Counted from the first letter of the stretch, positions 32,851 through 45,773 are shown. The stretch is 64,000 nucleotides of DNA from Haloferax larsenii JCM 13917 (GCF_000336955.1 NZ_AOLI01000021.1:38051-102050), one strand, 5' to 3'. Made by a program: numbers and translations. The notes: a model not told the origin generated them from the sequence alone.

Positions 32851-33504
32851 ATGAAGTGTCTCCGGGCTCACTTCGACGCCGAGCAAAACCCGTTCGGGAG
32901 TCCCTACGACCTCTTTGCCGTCGACGACCGGCACCCGTGCGGCGAACTGCGGGACCTTCGGCTCCGCCCCGACGGGACGGTCGTCGAGCTGTGCATCCTC
33001 GAAGACGCGCCACCGAACGTCGAATCCCGGCTGGCAGACCACCCCGATATCGTCGATTTCGACGTTGGAGAGACCTCCGATGGCGGTGTCGCGTGCCACG
33101 TCCACCTCGACCCGAACGACGACGTGCGGCGGTTGCTCGAACTCGTCGACGAACACGACCTGCTTCTCGACACGCCGATTCGACTCACCCGCGACGGCGT
33201 CGTCGTCAACGTCCTCGGGACGCACACCCAACTCACCGGTGCCGTCTCGTCGCTACCGGCGTCGTTTCGGGACGCGTTCTGCGTGGAGGGACTCTCCGAC
33301 TACGAACCGGTTCGAAACGGGGTTCGAGCCGAACTCACCAGCCGCCAGCGCGAAGTGCTCGAAACTGCGGTCGAACGCGGCTACTACGACATTCCGAGAC
33401 AGGTGTCTATCGAAACACTGGCCGCCGAACTCGACTGCTCACCGAGTACCGTCTCCGAACACTTGCGGAAAGTGGAATCGAAAGTGCTGACCCGTATTGG
33501 ATAG
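32851..33504 (+). CDS. Bat-type HTH transcriptional regulator
   Basis: A 217-residue regulator. The C-terminal 60 residues form the HTH-10 domain of bacterio-opsin-activator relatives: LTSRQREVLETAVERGYYDIP, then SIETLAAELDCSPSTVSEHLRKVESKVL. The N-terminal part is an acidic sensor-like domain without cysteines or a recognised PAS or GAF signature. The ATG at 32851 is supported by TGCATAG about 26 nt upstream. It is divergent from the metY2-metX unit and could control it, which is inference from position only. Confidence 0.87.
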   Translation: MKCLRAHFDAEQNPFGSPYDLFAVDDRHPCGELRDLRLRPDGTVVELCILEDAPPNVESRLADHPDIVDFDVGETSDGGVACHVHLDPNDDVRRLLELVDEHDLLLDTPIRLTRDGVVVNVLGTHTQLTGAVSSLPASFRDAFCVEGLSDYEPVRNGVRAELTSRQREVLETAVERGYYDIPRQVSIETLAAELDCSPSTVSEHLRKVESKVLTRIG

Positions 33505-33570
33505 CCACCATATAAAGGGCCGGCGGGCATCGGCAGCAACCCCATTCGGAAGGACCCCGTCTCTATAACT

Positions 33571-34929
33571 ATGTCAGAAGCACCGCAGACACACACCGAA
33601 CAGCCCCCGGGTCCGTCGGGCGTCCCGGTGGTTCACAACACGTTCCAGTACGCGGACGACCCGCTGGAGTTCATCACTGGCGTCGCCCGCGAATACGGCC
33701 CCGTCGCCGAGTACAACATCGGCGGGATGTCGTTCTATCAGGTGAGCGACCCCGAACTCGTCGAACACGTCCTCGTCCACGAGAACCAGAAGTACATCAA
33801 GGGCGAACTCTTTCAGGAGTCGCTGGGGACGGTTCTCGGCGAGGGACTGCTCACCAGCGAAGGCGAGTTCTGGCGGCAACAGCGCCACCTGATGCAGCCG
33901 TCGTTCCTCCCGCAGATGCTCGAACGGTACAGCGAAATCATGGTCGAGTACACAGAGCGCATGCTGTCGTCGTGGGAAGACGGCGAGACGCGAGACATCC
34001 ACGAGGACATGATGAGCCTCACGGTCGAAATCGCCGCCAAGACGCTCTTCGACGTGGATATTCGCGAAGAAGAGTCGGCCGTCGGCGACGCGCTCGAAAC
34101 CGTCATGGACTACTCGTCGGTCTCGATGCGTCGCCCGGTCGACGTACCGCAGTGGGTGCCGACGCCGCTCAACCGCCGGTACAAACAGGCGCTTTCCGAC
34201 CTCACCGAAGTCGTCGGCAGTATCATCGAGGACCGCCGGAACGGTGACGGCGACCTCGACCCCGAGTCGAACGACATCGTCTCGCTGTTGTTGACCTTCC
34301 GCGACGAGGACGGCAACCCGCTTCCGGACGAGCAGATTCGCGACGAGTTGGTCACAATCCTGCTTGCGGGCCACGAGACGACCGCGCTCGCGCTCACCTA
34401 CACGCTTCACCTCCTCGGCACCAACCAAGAACAGGCCGACACCCTCCGCGAGGAACTCGATAGCGTCCTCGACGGCGACAGCCCGTCGTTCGGGGACCTC
34501 GACGACCTTCCATACACAGAGCAAGTGATTACAGAGGGGATGCGCATCTATCCGCCAGTCTGGGAACTGGTCCGCGAGGCCGCCGAACCGGACACGCTCG
34601 ACGACTACGACATCGAACCCGGCCAGACCGTCTCGGCCCAGCAGTGGGTCATCCACCGCGACCCCCGGTTCTACGACGACCCGCTGGAGTTCCGCCCGAG
34701 TCGGTGGACGAGCGAGTTCAAACGCGACCTGCCGAAGTTCGCCTACTTCCCGTTCGGTGGCGGCCCGCGCCGCTGTATCGGCGACCGATTCGCGCTCCTC
34801 GAAGCCCGCCTCGCGCTCGCCACCATCGCCCAGTCGTGGACCGTCGACCCGACGCACGAACTCGAATTCGACCCCTCGATTACCCTCCGTCCGGAAGGCA
34901 CCGTCGAGATGGTCGTCAACCGTCGGTAG
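33571..34929 (+). CDS. Cytochrome P450
   Basis: A 452-residue soluble heme monooxygenase. The I-helix oxygen-activation motif AGHETTALAL lies near 265, the K-helix ExxR as EGMRIYPPVW near 321, and the heme loop FPFGGGPRRCIGDRFA with the axial Cys near 402. The N-terminus has no membrane anchor. As I recall, haloarchaeal P450s of this type fall in CYP174; the substrate is unknown. Redox partners may include the ferredoxin encoded at 26831. TATA-like sequences lie at about 33508 and just before the ATG. Confidence 0.95.
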   Translation: MSEAPQTHTEQPPGPSGVPVVHNTFQYADDPLEFITGVAREYGPVAEYNIGGMSFYQVSDPELVEHVLVHENQKYIKGELFQESLGTVLGEGLLTSEGEFWRQQRHLMQPSFLPQMLERYSEIMVEYTERMLSSWEDGETRDIHEDMMSLTVEIAAKTLFDVDIREEESAVGDALETVMDYSSVSMRRPVDVPQWVPTPLNRRYKQALSDLTEVVGSIIEDRRNGDGDLDPESNDIVSLLLTFRDEDGNPLPDEQIRDELVTILLAGHETTALALTYTLHLLGTNQEQADTLREELDSVLDGDSPSFGDLDDLPYTEQVITEGMRIYPPVWELVREAAEPDTLDDYDIEPGQTVSAQQWVIHRDPRFYDDPLEFRPSRWTSEFKRDLPKFAYFPFGGGPRRCIGDRFALLEARLALATIAQSWTVDPTHELEFDPSITLRPEGTVEMVVNRR

Positions 34930-34961
34930 CAGGTCGCTTCAGACGCGCTGGAGCGTCGTTC

Positions 34962-35492
34962 TCAGACGGTGAACTCGAATAGCTTGTACGTGTCTTCCCC
35001 GTTGACCGTGCCGGGGTTGACGCCCTCTATCGGCTGTGTGTTCCAGTAGATACCGATTGTCGTCCCACTCGGGTCGCCTCCGACCGGATTGAGATACACC
35101 GTCTCTCCGGCCTCCCACGTGTCGCCGATGCCGACCTGCGGCGGGTTCCCGCCGCTCGATTCAGTGAACTTCTCGCGCGTGCTTGCGTAGGCGTCTCTCG
35201 GCGCGGTACTGCTCCCGGGAGCGCTCCCGATATCGAGCTTTTTCGAGCCGATGACGTAGAGGCGATTGGTCCGAACGGAGTCGCCCGCGTCGAGCGTGAC
35301 TGCGACGATTTCACCATCGTCGACGAGTCTGTGCGAAACGTCGATAGTCGGTGCTGGAGACGGCGCAGACGACGCCTCGGCGAGGAGGAACGTCGATGTC
35401 GTCGCAGCGAGGATGACGACGATGGCCACCAGAAGAATCGTCGCGATGACCTGCGAAACACCGCGGTCGTCACGTCTCAGCGTTCCGGACAT
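34962..35492 (-). CDS. Type IV pilin-like protein
   Basis: A 176-residue archaeal pilin. The N-terminus MSGTLRRDDRGVSQVIATIL has the basic leader and the prepilin peptidase site (cleavage after Gly12, before VSQ). A roughly 22-residue hydrophobic helix follows that would form the pilus core. The exposed domain is beta-rich with an acidic, Gly/Ser-rich sequence ending KLFEFTV. It is expected to be processed by the PibD encoded at 24930. It converges on the P450 gene and is not in a pilus operon here. Confidence 0.9.
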   Translation of the reverse strand: MSGTLRRDDRGVSQVIATILLVAIVVILAATTSTFLLAEASSAPSPAPTIDVSHRLVDDGEIVAVTLDAGDSVRTNRLYVIGSKKLDIGSAPGSSTAPRDAYASTREKFTESSGGNPPQVGIGDTWEAGETVYLNPVGGDPSGTTIGIYWNTQPIEGVNPGTVNGEDTYKLFEFTV

Positions 35493-35504
35493 TGTTGTCA
35501 CTGA

Positions 35505-37772
<2,268 letters not shown>

Positions 37773-37788
37773 GCCTGCAAAAACGGGT

Positions 37789-37883
37789 CGGCAGCTGGGA
37801 AACAGTTCGGCGGCCGAATCAGAGGTCGGCAGCCGAAGTAGAGGTCGGCAGCCGAGTCAGAAACCGGCAGCCGAGTCAGAGGT
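37789..37883. repeat. Five-copy 19-bp tandem repeat
   Basis: Five adjacent 19-bp units beginning CGGCAGC or CGGCGGC, with consensus CGGCAGCCGAGTCAGAGGT. The first is the most diverged, and a further CGG begins at 37884. The array fills the gap between ligN and the convergent ABC permease gene and includes the permease stop codon (37876-37878). No spacers of variable sequence exist, so it is not CRISPR. It may affect termination of both transcripts. Confidence 0.88.
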
Positions 37884-38802
37884 CGGACTTCTGGAACGAC
37901 CGGTAGCCGAGAATCGGCGGAATCGCAATCCACGCGAGCAGAACCACGAGGATGAATGGCCCCGAGAGGTACACCGGAATGGACTCCTTGAGGATTGGCT
38001 GGAGAACCAGCGACTCCTGCAGTCCGGCCTTGAACAGACGGGCGGCCGCGGCCGACCCGTACAGTTGCGCGATGAGCGTCTCGTAGGCCCGAAGCGGGTT
38101 CAGGTACTTGATGAACAGCCGCGTGAGGACGATTTGCTCGGCCGCCATCGGGTCGATTCCGGGGACCTTGCCCGCGGCCCAGTTGAACAGGCGCGGAATC
38201 CCCGTCGCCACCGTAGACCAGAGGACGGCGAAGATGAAGTACAGGCCGATGGTGCCGAACAGCGCCTGTCGCGGCGTGTTCGACGACGCCGAGAGCCAGA
38301 TGCCGATGGAGACGAACGCCGTCGCCAGCAGACCTGAAAGGGCGACCTGTCCGGCGAAGGAGACGAACGCCACCTGCGCGCCGGTAAAGAGCATCGCGAA
38401 GAGCGCGATGACGAAGCCGACGAGCATCGAAGCGACGACGACGAGCGTCCGGCCGATGAGCTTCCCGAACACCACGTCACGGCGGGAGTTCGGCAGCGAG
38501 AGCAGGAGCTTCAGCGACCCGGACTCGCGCTCGTCGATGAGAGAGCCGTGCGCGGTCACGAGCGCGATGAGCGCCAAGACGAACCCGAGCATCCCCGCGT
38601 AGGAGAAGCTAAACAGGCCGCCGGGCGCGGTTGTGAGGCCGAACAGCGACTCGGAGTTCGCACCCGCTCCTTTGAGCAGGACGCCGTAGAACAGCACGGT
38701 CGAACCACCGATGAGGAGCGCGAAGAACACCGTCAGCCCCATGAGCCACCGCGAGCGCAACGCGTCGCGGAAGTCCTTTCTGGCGACTGATTCGAGCGTC
38801 AT
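37876..38802 (-). CDS. ABC-2 type exporter permease
   Basis: A 308-residue membrane subunit with about six hydrophobic helices. The N-terminus has MTLESVARKDFRDALRSRWL, typical of ABC-2 permeases of the NosY/NatB kind. SLIDERESGSLKLLLSLPNS carries the family's ERExGTxxxLL-like coupling motif. It overlaps the upstream ATPase gene by 4 nt (ATGA), so the two form a transporter unit. The substrate is unknown; Na+ or drug efflux are common guesses for such pairs. The stop lies inside the 19-bp repeat array. Confidence 0.9.
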   Translation of the reverse strand: MTLESVARKDFRDALRSRWLMGLTVFFALLIGGSTVLFYGVLLKGAGANSESLFGLTTAPGGLFSFSYAGMLGFVLALIALVTAHGSLIDERESGSLKLLLSLPNSRRDVVFGKLIGRTLVVVASMLVGFVIALFAMLFTGAQVAFVSFAGQVALSGLLATAFVSIGIWLSASSNTPRQALFGTIGLYFIFAVLWSTVATGIPRLFNWAAGKVPGIDPMAAEQIVLTRLFIKYLNPLRAYETLIAQLYGSAAAARLFKAGLQESLVLQPILKESIPVYLSGPFILVVLLAWIAIPPILGYRSFQKSDL

Positions 38803-39767
38803 GCCGGGACCTCCTCTCGGTCGTCTTCGGTGTACGCGAGGAAGATGTCCTCCAGCGACGCCGAGTCGGTCTCGAAGTCGGCGACGGTCGCACCAGACGA
38901 TTCGACGGCTTCGATGACGTTCGTCTTGGCGTCGGGCTCACAGGCAACGACGAGTTTGTCGCCGTCGTGGTCGACAGACGAGACGCCACTGACGGCGCGG
39001 ACTGCTTCGAGGTCCGCATCGCCGTCGACCTCCAGTCTGAGGACGGACTCCGATTCGAGTTTGTCTCGGAGGCTGTCGAGGCTGTCTTCGGCGATGAGTT
39101 CACCCTCGCGGAGGATGCCGACGCGGTCACAGACCGCTTCGACCTGCCCGAGCACGTGCGACGAGAAGAACACCGTCGCACCGCGGTCGGCCTCGGAACG
39201 GACGATTTCGCGCATTTCCCGCGCACCGGCGGGGTCGAGTCCTGACGATGGCTCGTCGAGGATGAGCAAGTCGGGACTGCCAGCGAGCGCCATCGCGAGT
39301 GCGAGGCGCTGCGACATCCCTTTCGAGTACCCGCCAGCGCGGCGGTCAGCGTCTTCTTGGCTGAGGCCGACTCTGGAGAGCAGTTCGTCGGGGTCGTCGT
39401 CGGATTCTTTCGACTCGATAGCGAATTCGACGTGTTCGCGACCGGTGAGACGGTCGTACACGTCGTATCCTTCGGGGAGGACGCCGGTACGGCGACGAAC
39501 GGCGACACTGTCTTCTTGGGCGTCGTGTCCGAGGACACGGACTGTGCCACTCGTCGGGCGCACGAAGTCGAGGAGCATGTTTATCGTAGTGGATTTGCCG
39601 GCCCCGTTGGGACCGAGGAATCCGAAGACCTCCCCCTCCTCGACGGTGAACGAGAGGTCTCTGACGGCGGTCACGACATCGGCTTCGGTGGAGGACCGAA
39701 GTGAATCGAGGACACCACTGTCGTCCCCGAACCGTTTCGTTACGCCGTCCAGTTCGATGGCGGCCAT
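38799..39767 (-). CDS. ABC-2 type exporter ATP-binding protein
   Basis: A 322-residue ATPase subunit. Walker A GPNGAGKSTT is near 52-61. A Q-loop-like TGVLPEGYDVYDRLTG follows. The signature is YSKGMSQRLALA, a KGM variant of the LSGGQ found in this exporter class. Walker B LLILDEPSSGLDPAG and the switch His in FFSSHVLGQVEA complete the domain. The C-terminal 80 residues form the accessory domain typical of NatA-like ATPases. First gene of the two-gene exporter operon. Confidence 0.93.
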   Translation of the reverse strand: MAAIELDGVTKRFGDDSGVLDSLRSSTEADVVTAVRDLSFTVEEGEVFGFLGPNGAGKSTTINMLLDFVRPTSGTVRVLGHDAQEDSVAVRRRTGVLPEGYDVYDRLTGREHVEFAIESKESDDDPDELLSRVGLSQEDADRRAGGYSKGMSQRLALAMALAGSPDLLILDEPSSGLDPAGAREMREIVRSEADRGATVFFSSHVLGQVEAVCDRVGILREGELIAEDSLDSLRDKLESESVLRLEVDGDADLEAVRAVSGVSSVDHDGDKLVVACEPDAKTNVIEAVESSGATVADFETDSASLEDIFLAYTEDDREEVPA

Positions 39768-39916
39768 GGGCGGGCTTGTGTGGTGCTGGGATATAGGGTT
39801 TTAGGTGCGAGAATCAACTCGGATAACGGAATGATAGCCTGACTGAGCAGTTGTACGCCGTCGAGACCCGATAGCTCCGTGCAGACCGGCGACTTCGTTC
39901 AAATAGACGTCTTCGC

Positions 39917-40195
39917 TCAGACCTCGTCGTCGGGAGCGTGCGACTCGGCCATCTTCGTCGCTTCGGCGGCGTATCGCTCCTGAAGCGACTCGTCGGTAAC
40001 GGGTTCGAGGTTCTTCTTCGGCGCTTCGATGGCGGCCGTCGTCACCATCCGCCGCTGGTGCATGACGGCAGCCGCGAGTTCCTTCCGAAGTTCGTACTCG
40101 CCGTCGGTCGTCGCGTAGATGAGAACGATGAGGTCCCGGTCGTCGTACGACCGTTCGACCAGCCACAACTGGACACTGTCGTCGGTGTCGGCCAT
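39917..40195 (-). CDS. Conserved haloarchaeal protein, 92 residues
   Basis: A small acidic protein with a beta-alpha character: VQLWLVERSYDDRDLIVLIYATTDGEYELR, then the helix ELAAAVMHQRRMV and a charged tail. No motif is recognised. I recall similar short proteins across haloarchaea but no assigned role. It is monocistronic between the ABC exporter and the transducer gene. Confidence 0.7.
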   Translation of the reverse strand: MADTDDSVQLWLVERSYDDRDLIVLIYATTDGEYELRKELAAAVMHQRRMVTTAAIEAPKKNLEPVTDESLQERYAAEATKMAESHAPDDEV

Positions 40196-40276
40196 GCCCC
40201 GTCATTTGGCGGGGGCTCCCTTACGAGTGGCGCATCACGCGACTGCCCGCGGCAATGGCCAACTGTCGGTTCCGGC

Positions 40277-41791
40277 TTAGGACTGTGCGCCGGTCAGCTC
40301 TTCGACTTCGACCGCGAGCGACGACAGCGCCTGCGTGCTCTCTTCTGTCGCCGTGACGATGCTCTCGACGGCCTCTTCGGTCTCGACGGTTCGGTCGTGA
40401 ACGTCTTCGATGGTCATCGTCAGGTCCTCGACCGACTCGGCCTGTTCGTCGGTCGCCCGCGACACCTCGGCGACGCCGTCGGCAGCAGTGTCGATAGCCT
40501 CGGCAATCTCTTCGAACGCTTCCAGCATCTCGGTGATGCTCTCGTCTGCGTGTTCGATTCGGTCGTTGGACTCGGTCGCCGCGTGGACTGCGTCGTCGGT
40601 TCGGTCCTGGATACCCTCGATTTGCTCGGTGATGTCTTCGGTGTGCTGTCGGGTCTCGTCGGCCAGCGACTTGACCTCCTCTGCGACGACGGCGAACCCG
40701 TCGCCGTCCTCTCCGGCGCGTGCCGCCTCGATGTTGGCGTTGAGCGCGAGGAGGTTCGTCTGCTCTGCGACCTCGGAGATGACTTCGACGACGGCTTCGA
40801 TGTCGTCCATCCGCTCGCCGAGTTCGGTCACGCGGTCGACGAGTTCGTCACCCATCGTGACGACGCTCTCGGTCGCCTCGCGCGCCTCGCTGTTGGCTTC
40901 GCGGCCCTCTGCAGTGGCCTGACGAGCCTCGGCGGCCGCGGTATCGACCTCGTCGGCCGTGGCAGCCACTTCCTCCATCGTCGCGCTGAACTGCTGCATC
41001 TGCGTCGACCCCTCGTCGAGGAGTTCCCGCTGGGCTTCGACGTTCTCGGCGATTGCGTCCGCCGCGGAAGCAGCGCGAGTGACCGCCGCAGTCGCCGTGT
41101 CCGTCTCCTCTTCGACGTTCGTCGCGAGCGTCGAGAGTTTGCGCGCCGTCTCGTTCACGGAATCGACGACGACGAGGAGTTGGTCGTCGATGACCTCCTC
41201 GCGCTCGATTGTCGCGCGAGCGTCGAGGTTCCCCGCCGTCAACTGGGTCAGTGTCGTCTCGACTTCCTCGACGAGCGCCGCGACCTCCTGGTGGCGCTCG
41301 ACTTCGTCCGTCCGGTTCCGAACGGTCTGGAGGACACCGACGAGGTCGCCACCCTCGTAGAGTGGCATCGCGGTGTGGCGCGCGTGGCATGTTGCACCGC
41401 TCGCGTCGGTGAACGTCTCCTCCTCGGCGTAGAGCATCCGCGAGGAGTCGTCGAGTACGATACCGTCGTTTTCGCTCGCTGTCTCGGGCTGTTGGAGAAC
41501 TGTCCCGGCGAGAACCGAATGGGCGGGGTCGCCGTAGAACAGTTCGCCGAGGTCTGTCCGGCCGAGTGCCGCGTCGTCGGACGTTCCCGTCAGCGACTCG
41601 ACGCCGGAGTTCCACGCGGCGACTCGTCCCTGTTCGTCGAGAACGAACGCCGGGAGGCCCACGCCGTCGAGAAGGACGTCGTCGTCGACGTTCAAATCCG
41701 GTGCAGCAGTCGCAGCCGCAGTGCCACCGTCAGTGAGCGGCGTCTGTCGGCCAAACCAAGAGCGGAGACGTTCGAAGATTCCCACTGGCAT
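40277..41791 (-). CDS. Soluble PAS-containing taxis transducer
   Basis: A 504-residue methyl-accepting-type transducer. No transmembrane helix is present, so it is cytoplasmic. A PAS domain spans about residues 38-165 ([21 protein letters not shown], then [14 protein letters not shown]). A long coiled coil follows, with the highly conserved hairpin tip [20 protein letters not shown] near 320-340, which contacts CheW/CheA. Pairs of Glu/Gln in the helices suit methylation. The ATG at 41791 (MPVGIF) was chosen; TATA-like GATAATTATC lies about 45 nt upstream, implying a short leader. The stimulus is unknown, possibly redox or an internal metabolite. Confidence 0.92.
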   Translation of the reverse strand: MPVGIFERLRSWFGRQTPLTDGGTAAATAAPDLNVDDDVLLDGVGLPAFVLDEQGRVAAWNSGVESLTGTSDDAALGRTDLGELFYGDPAHSVLAGTVLQQPETASENDGIVLDDSSRMLYAEEETFTDASGATCHARHTAMPLYEGGDLVGVLQTVRNRTDEVERHQEVAALVEEVETTLTQLTAGNLDARATIEREEVIDDQLLVVVDSVNETARKLSTLATNVEEETDTATAAVTRAASAADAIAENVEAQRELLDEGSTQMQQFSATMEEVAATADEVDTAAAEARQATAEGREANSEAREATESVVTMGDELVDRVTELGERMDDIEAVVEVISEVAEQTNLLALNANIEAARAGEDGDGFAVVAEEVKSLADETRQHTEDITEQIEGIQDRTDDAVHAATESNDRIEHADESITEMLEAFEEIAEAIDTAADGVAEVSRATDEQAESVEDLTMTIEDVHDRTVETEEAVESIVTATEESTQALSSLAVEVEELTGAQS

Positions 41792-42018
41792 ATCACGGTT
41801 GTTGCCGACCCTCACACGAGTAACTTTCGTGATAATTATCAATCTCGATAATAAACCAACAACCATGGTGTCTGTTGAATACTGTTGAACAGTATCAGCC
41901 ACGAGGTTTCGGCGAGGGGAGATACAGGTCGTCTTCGACACGCAGAAACCGGCAACACAGACACCGAGTGACGGCCCGACGCGTCAGCCTCAAGCCGTTC
42001 GCGGAGTAACCCCCGACG

Positions 42019-43758
42019 ATGGACGCAGGCGCGGTCACAGAGCGAGCAAACGCGTTACCGGCCGACCCCGGCGTCTACCAGTTCGTCGCCGGAGAGACAG
42101 TACTGTACGTCGGCAAAGCGGTCGACATTCGCGCCCGTGTCAGGTCGTACGCAGACCCTCGCTCCGAGCGAATCGCCCGGATGGTCGACCGGGCGGAGAC
42201 TATCGACTTCGCCGTGACCGACACAGAGACACAGGCGCTCCTTCTCGAAGCGAACCTCATCAAGCGACACCACCCTCGGTACAACGTTCGCCTGAAGGAC
42301 GACAAATCGTATCCACTCGTCCAGTTGACCGACCACCCCGTGCCTCGAATCGAGGTGACGCGTGACCCGGAAGACTCGGCGACCGTCTTCGGCCCCTTCA
42401 CCGACAAGGGACGCGTCGAGACGGTCGTGAAGGCACTCCGGGAGACCTACGGCCTTCGCGGGTGTTCGGACCATAAGTACGCCAATCGAGAGCGGCCGTG
42501 TCTGGACTACGAGATGGGTCTCTGTACGGCACCGTGTACGGGCGAGATAGCCCACGATTCCTACCGAGAAGACGTGGAATCGGCCGTTCGGTTCTTTCAG
42601 GGTGAGACGGGCGTCCTCTCTGACCCCTTGCGACGCGAGATGGAAGCCGCCGCACAGGACGAGGCATTCGAGCGCGCCGCGAACCTTCGGGACCGCCTCG
42701 ACGTAGTCGAATCGTTCCACGGTGGCGGCGAGGAAGCCGTCGCCGCCCAGTCAGACGAACGGGCAGTAGACATCCTCGGCGTCGCCTTGCGCGGCGACGA
42801 CGCGACCGTGGCCCGTCTCCACTCCGAACGCGGCCAGTTGGTCGACCGAACGCGACACCACCTCGACGCACCCGAAGGCGAGGACCGAACCGCAGCGGTC
42901 CTCTCGGCGTTCCTCGCGCAGTTCTACGCCGAGCGCGACCTCCCGGACGCGGTCGTCCTCTCGGAACATCCAGACGACCGAGACGTGGTGAACTGGCTCG
43001 AATCCGAAGGCGTCGGCGTCCGCGTACCCGGTGCAGGCCGCGAGGCGAAACTGGTCGAACTCGCGCTGAAGAACGCCCGCAGGCGTGCTGGCCGCGACGA
43101 CGGGCTCGCGACGCTCGCCCGCGAATTGAATCTCGACGTGCGCCGCGTCTCCCGAATCGAAGGCTTCGACGTGAGCCACGCACAGGGAAAAGCCGTCGTC
43201 GGAAGCGACGTGTGTTTCGTCGACGGCGCGGCCGAGACCGGCGATTATCGGAGGCGGCGACTCCCCGAGCGCAACGACGACTTCGCCAACATGCACGAGT
43301 TGATTCGCTGGCGGGCGACCCGCGCACTGGAGGGGCGCGACGACCGACCTGACCCCGACTTACTCCTCATCGACGGCGGCAAAGGACAGTTGAACGCGGC
43401 ACTCGACGCACTGGAAACGACGGGGTGGGACGTGCCCGCGGTCGGCATCGCCAAGGACCGCGAGTTGGTCATCACACCCGAGCGAACCTTCGACTGGCCG
43501 GACGACGCGCCGCACCTCCACGTCCTCCAACGCGTCCGCGACGAAGCACACCGCTTTGCGGTTCAGTATCACCAGACCCTCCGCGACGAGGTGAAGACCG
43601 TCCTCGACGACGTGTCCGGTATCGGACCGAAGACTCGGCGCGCACTCCTGACGCGCTTTGGAAGCGTCGAAGGCATCCGCGAGGCGTCAGTCGAGGACCT
43701 GCTGGACGTTCCGGGTGTCGGCGAGAAGACCGCCGACGAGCTTCGGCGACGGCTCTGA
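42019..43758 (+). CDS. uvrC: Excinuclease ABC subunit C
   Basis: Nucleotide excision repair endonuclease making both incisions with UvrAB; 579 residues. The N-terminal GIY-YIG nuclease is seen in [25 protein letters not shown]. The UVR/UvrB-binding region is near 200-225. The RNase H-like nuclease runs from about 355 ([21 protein letters not shown], later [14 protein letters not shown]). Two helix-hairpin-helix motifs close the protein ([32 protein letters not shown]). UvrABC in haloarchaea is generally considered acquired from bacteria. It converges on a CPBP protease gene with 4 nt between. Confidence 0.96.
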   Translation: MDAGAVTERANALPADPGVYQFVAGETVLYVGKAVDIRARVRSYADPRSERIARMVDRAETIDFAVTDTETQALLLEANLIKRHHPRYNVRLKDDKSYPLVQLTDHPVPRIEVTRDPEDSATVFGPFTDKGRVETVVKALRETYGLRGCSDHKYANRERPCLDYEMGLCTAPCTGEIAHDSYREDVESAVRFFQGETGVLSDPLRREMEAAAQDEAFERAANLRDRLDVVESFHGGGEEAVAAQSDERAVDILGVALRGDDATVARLHSERGQLVDRTRHHLDAPEGEDRTAAVLSAFLAQFYAERDLPDAVVLSEHPDDRDVVNWLESEGVGVRVPGAGREAKLVELALKNARRRAGRDDGLATLARELNLDVRRVSRIEGFDVSHAQGKAVVGSDVCFVDGAAETGDYRRRRLPERNDDFANMHELIRWRATRALEGRDDRPDPDLLLIDGGKGQLNAALDALETTGWDVPAVGIAKDRELVITPERTFDWPDDAPHLHVLQRVRDEAHRFAVQYHQTLRDEVKTVLDDVSGIGPKTRRALLTRFGSVEGIREASVEDLLDVPGVGEKTADELRRRL

Positions 43759-43762
43759 AGCC

Positions 43763-44683
43763 TCAGTCGAGTGCGTCGACGTCGAACACCGACGACCGAA
43801 GCAGAAGTCCCACGGCGACCACAGTCCACGGAACGACGACGACTGCCCCGACGACAGTCGGTCCGAGAAGGGCGGGCGTCTCCGGGGTCGAAAACAGCAC
43901 GCCGAGAGAGCCGACCGCGTTGATAACGCCGTGCGCGACGGCAGCGGGCCACACTGACTCCGCGCGGAGCGCGACCCACGCGAGAAACGTCCCGGTCGCC
44001 GTCGTCATCCAGACCATCGCCAGAAATCCAGTCCACGGCGCGCCGACGTAGCCGACGCCGTAGTTGTATCCCAGCGAGACGAGCGGCCAGTGCCACGCGC
44101 CCCAAATCACACCAAGGCCGACGATAGCGCGCCAGCGACCGAGTGGGAGGAGTTTCTGGAGGAGATAGCCCCGCCAGCCGAACTCCTCGCCGAAGGCGAA
44201 GGCGGCGTTGAGCGTCGCCCCGAGGACGAGCGCCTGCACGAGTTGTGCGACAAGCACGACCTCGATGGGCGCACCTGGCGGGAGGAATTGCCGAAGGACG
44301 GTCAAGTCCGCGTCGAAGTACGCCGGGAAGAACGCGAAAAACAGCGCCACACCGGCAATCGAGAGGCCGAGCGGCGCGAGCCACGCGACGAGGTACGTCC
44401 GACCGTTCGACCGAATGGCAGGGCGGAGTCGCAAGTCGTCCCACTCCTCGTCTGTCACAGCGCGCGTGACCACGTTTGCGACGGCCGGTGAGAACATGTA
44501 GAACGTACTGACGAGGACGAGCCAGAGTGGAAGGCCCGGAATTACCTCGGGGGAGTCGGTCAGCCCACCGAGCGAAAAGACGACCAGTGCTGTGAGACCC
44601 GCAAGCCCGAACGCGACGAGGAGGAATATCGTGATTCGCCGCGTTTCCAGCGACTCGAAAGACGAGTCGGTGACGGTCGACAT
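43763..44683 (-). CDS. CPBP family intramembrane protease
   Basis: A 306-residue protein with about eight transmembrane helices. The catalytic motif FGEEFGWRGYLLQ (EExxxR) is near residues 162-174. The second motif WGAWHWPLVSLGYN (FxxxH type) is near 195, and HGVINAVG (HxxxN) supplies the third. The family includes the Rce1 prenyl protease and bacteriocin immunity proteins; the archaeal substrate is unknown. The ATG at 44683 starts MSTVTDSSFE. Confidence 0.88.
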   Translation of the reverse strand: MSTVTDSSFESLETRRITIFLLVAFGLAGLTALVVFSLGGLTDSPEVIPGLPLWLVLVSTFYMFSPAVANVVTRAVTDEEWDDLRLRPAIRSNGRTYLVAWLAPLGLSIAGVALFFAFFPAYFDADLTVLRQFLPPGAPIEVVLVAQLVQALVLGATLNAAFAFGEEFGWRGYLLQKLLPLGRWRAIVGLGVIWGAWHWPLVSLGYNYGVGYVGAPWTGFLAMVWMTTATGTFLAWVALRAESVWPAAVAHGVINAVGSLGVLFSTPETPALLGPTVVGAVVVVPWTVVAVGLLLRSSVFDVDALD

Positions 44684-44858
44684 ACGAGGACTGTCGGGTG
44701 AACGTGAGAAAACCTTTGTCGCGTTGGAGTACCGCGGGAGCGTCTCGTTCGTGACGAGAGAGACAGGTGTGTCAGCGTGACGCGGCGGGTCGGCCAGTGC
44801 GGCCAAAAAGTCAGTGTTAGACCGGAGTTTAGTGCGGAGTCGCTCCGAAGCGTCCAGT

Positions 44859-45773
44859 TTACGCGATTTTGTTGTACTGGTCGCGGAGCTTCTCGGCGGC
44901 GTCGTCCATGAGGTCGGCCTCGTAGTCGTCGAGGTCCCACTCGACGACCTCTTCGATGCCGTTCGAGCCGAGTTTGACGGGGACGCCGAAGGCGGTGTCC
45001 TCGTAACCGTACTCGCCGTCGAGGACGAGCGAACCGGGGAGCACTTCGCCGGTGTCGTGCAGGACGGCCTCGACCATGTGGGCGACGCCGGTCGCCGGAC
45101 CCCACTGGGTCGCGCCCTTGCGCTCGATGACGTCCATCGCGGACTCCTTGAGGTCGCCGAGAATCTCGTCCTTCTCGTCGGCGGAGAACTCGGGGTCGTT
45201 GCCGTTGACGCGAACCTTCGAGAAGACGGGGACCTGCGCGTCACCGTGCTCGCCGAGGATGGTCGCGTCGACGTTCTTGACCGGCGCGTCGAAGCGCTGG
45301 CTCAGCACGTAGCGGAAGCGTGCGGAGTCGAGGCGGCCACCGAAGCCGATGACCTTGTGGCGGTCGCGGTCGCCCGTCTCGTACAGGTGACGGTTGAGCA
45401 GGTCGACGGGGTTCGACGTCGTAATAGAGACGAAGTCGTCGTTGTACTCCGCGAGCGAGGAGCCGATGTCGTCCATGATGGGGGCGTTGTCGCCCGCGAG
45501 GTCGATACGGGTCTGACCCGGCTGTCGCGGAATCCCCGCCGTGATGACGACCACGTCGGAGCCAGCGGTGTCCTCGTAGCCACCCTGCTTCACGACCGTG
45601 TTCGAGTCGTACGCGATGCCGTGGTTGGTGTCTGCCGCCTGTCCAACCGTCTTGTCCTCCATCTTCGGGATGTCCACGAACACCAGTTCGTCGCAGACGT
45701 CACGAAGCGCGAGGTTGTATCCAGCCGCAGCGCCGACCGTGCCGGCCGCGCCAATCACGCTAACTTTCGTCAT
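44859..45773 (-). CDS. mdh: Malate dehydrogenase
   Basis: NAD-dependent malate/oxaloacetate interconversion in the citric acid cycle; a 304-residue LDH-like halophilic MDH. The dinucleotide loop [11 protein letters not shown] starts near residue 8. TTSNPVDLL is near 114-122, and the catalytic His is in [14 protein letters not shown] near 172-185. The substrate loop has Arg residues in [14 protein letters not shown]. Very acidic surface segments fit the well-studied haloarchaeal enzyme, a tetramer stabilised by salt. Monocistronic and divergent from the 45965 gene. Confidence 0.97.
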   Translation of the reverse strand: MTKVSVIGAAGTVGAAAGYNLALRDVCDELVFVDIPKMEDKTVGQAADTNHGIAYDSNTVVKQGGYEDTAGSDVVVITAGIPRQPGQTRIDLAGDNAPIMDDIGSSLAEYNDDFVSITTSNPVDLLNRHLYETGDRDRHKVIGFGGRLDSARFRYVLSQRFDAPVKNVDATILGEHGDAQVPVFSKVRVNGNDPEFSADEKDEILGDLKESAMDVIERKGATQWGPATGVAHMVEAVLHDTGEVLPGSLVLDGEYGYEDTAFGVPVKLGSNGIEEVVEWDLDDYEADLMDDAAEKLRDQYNKIA

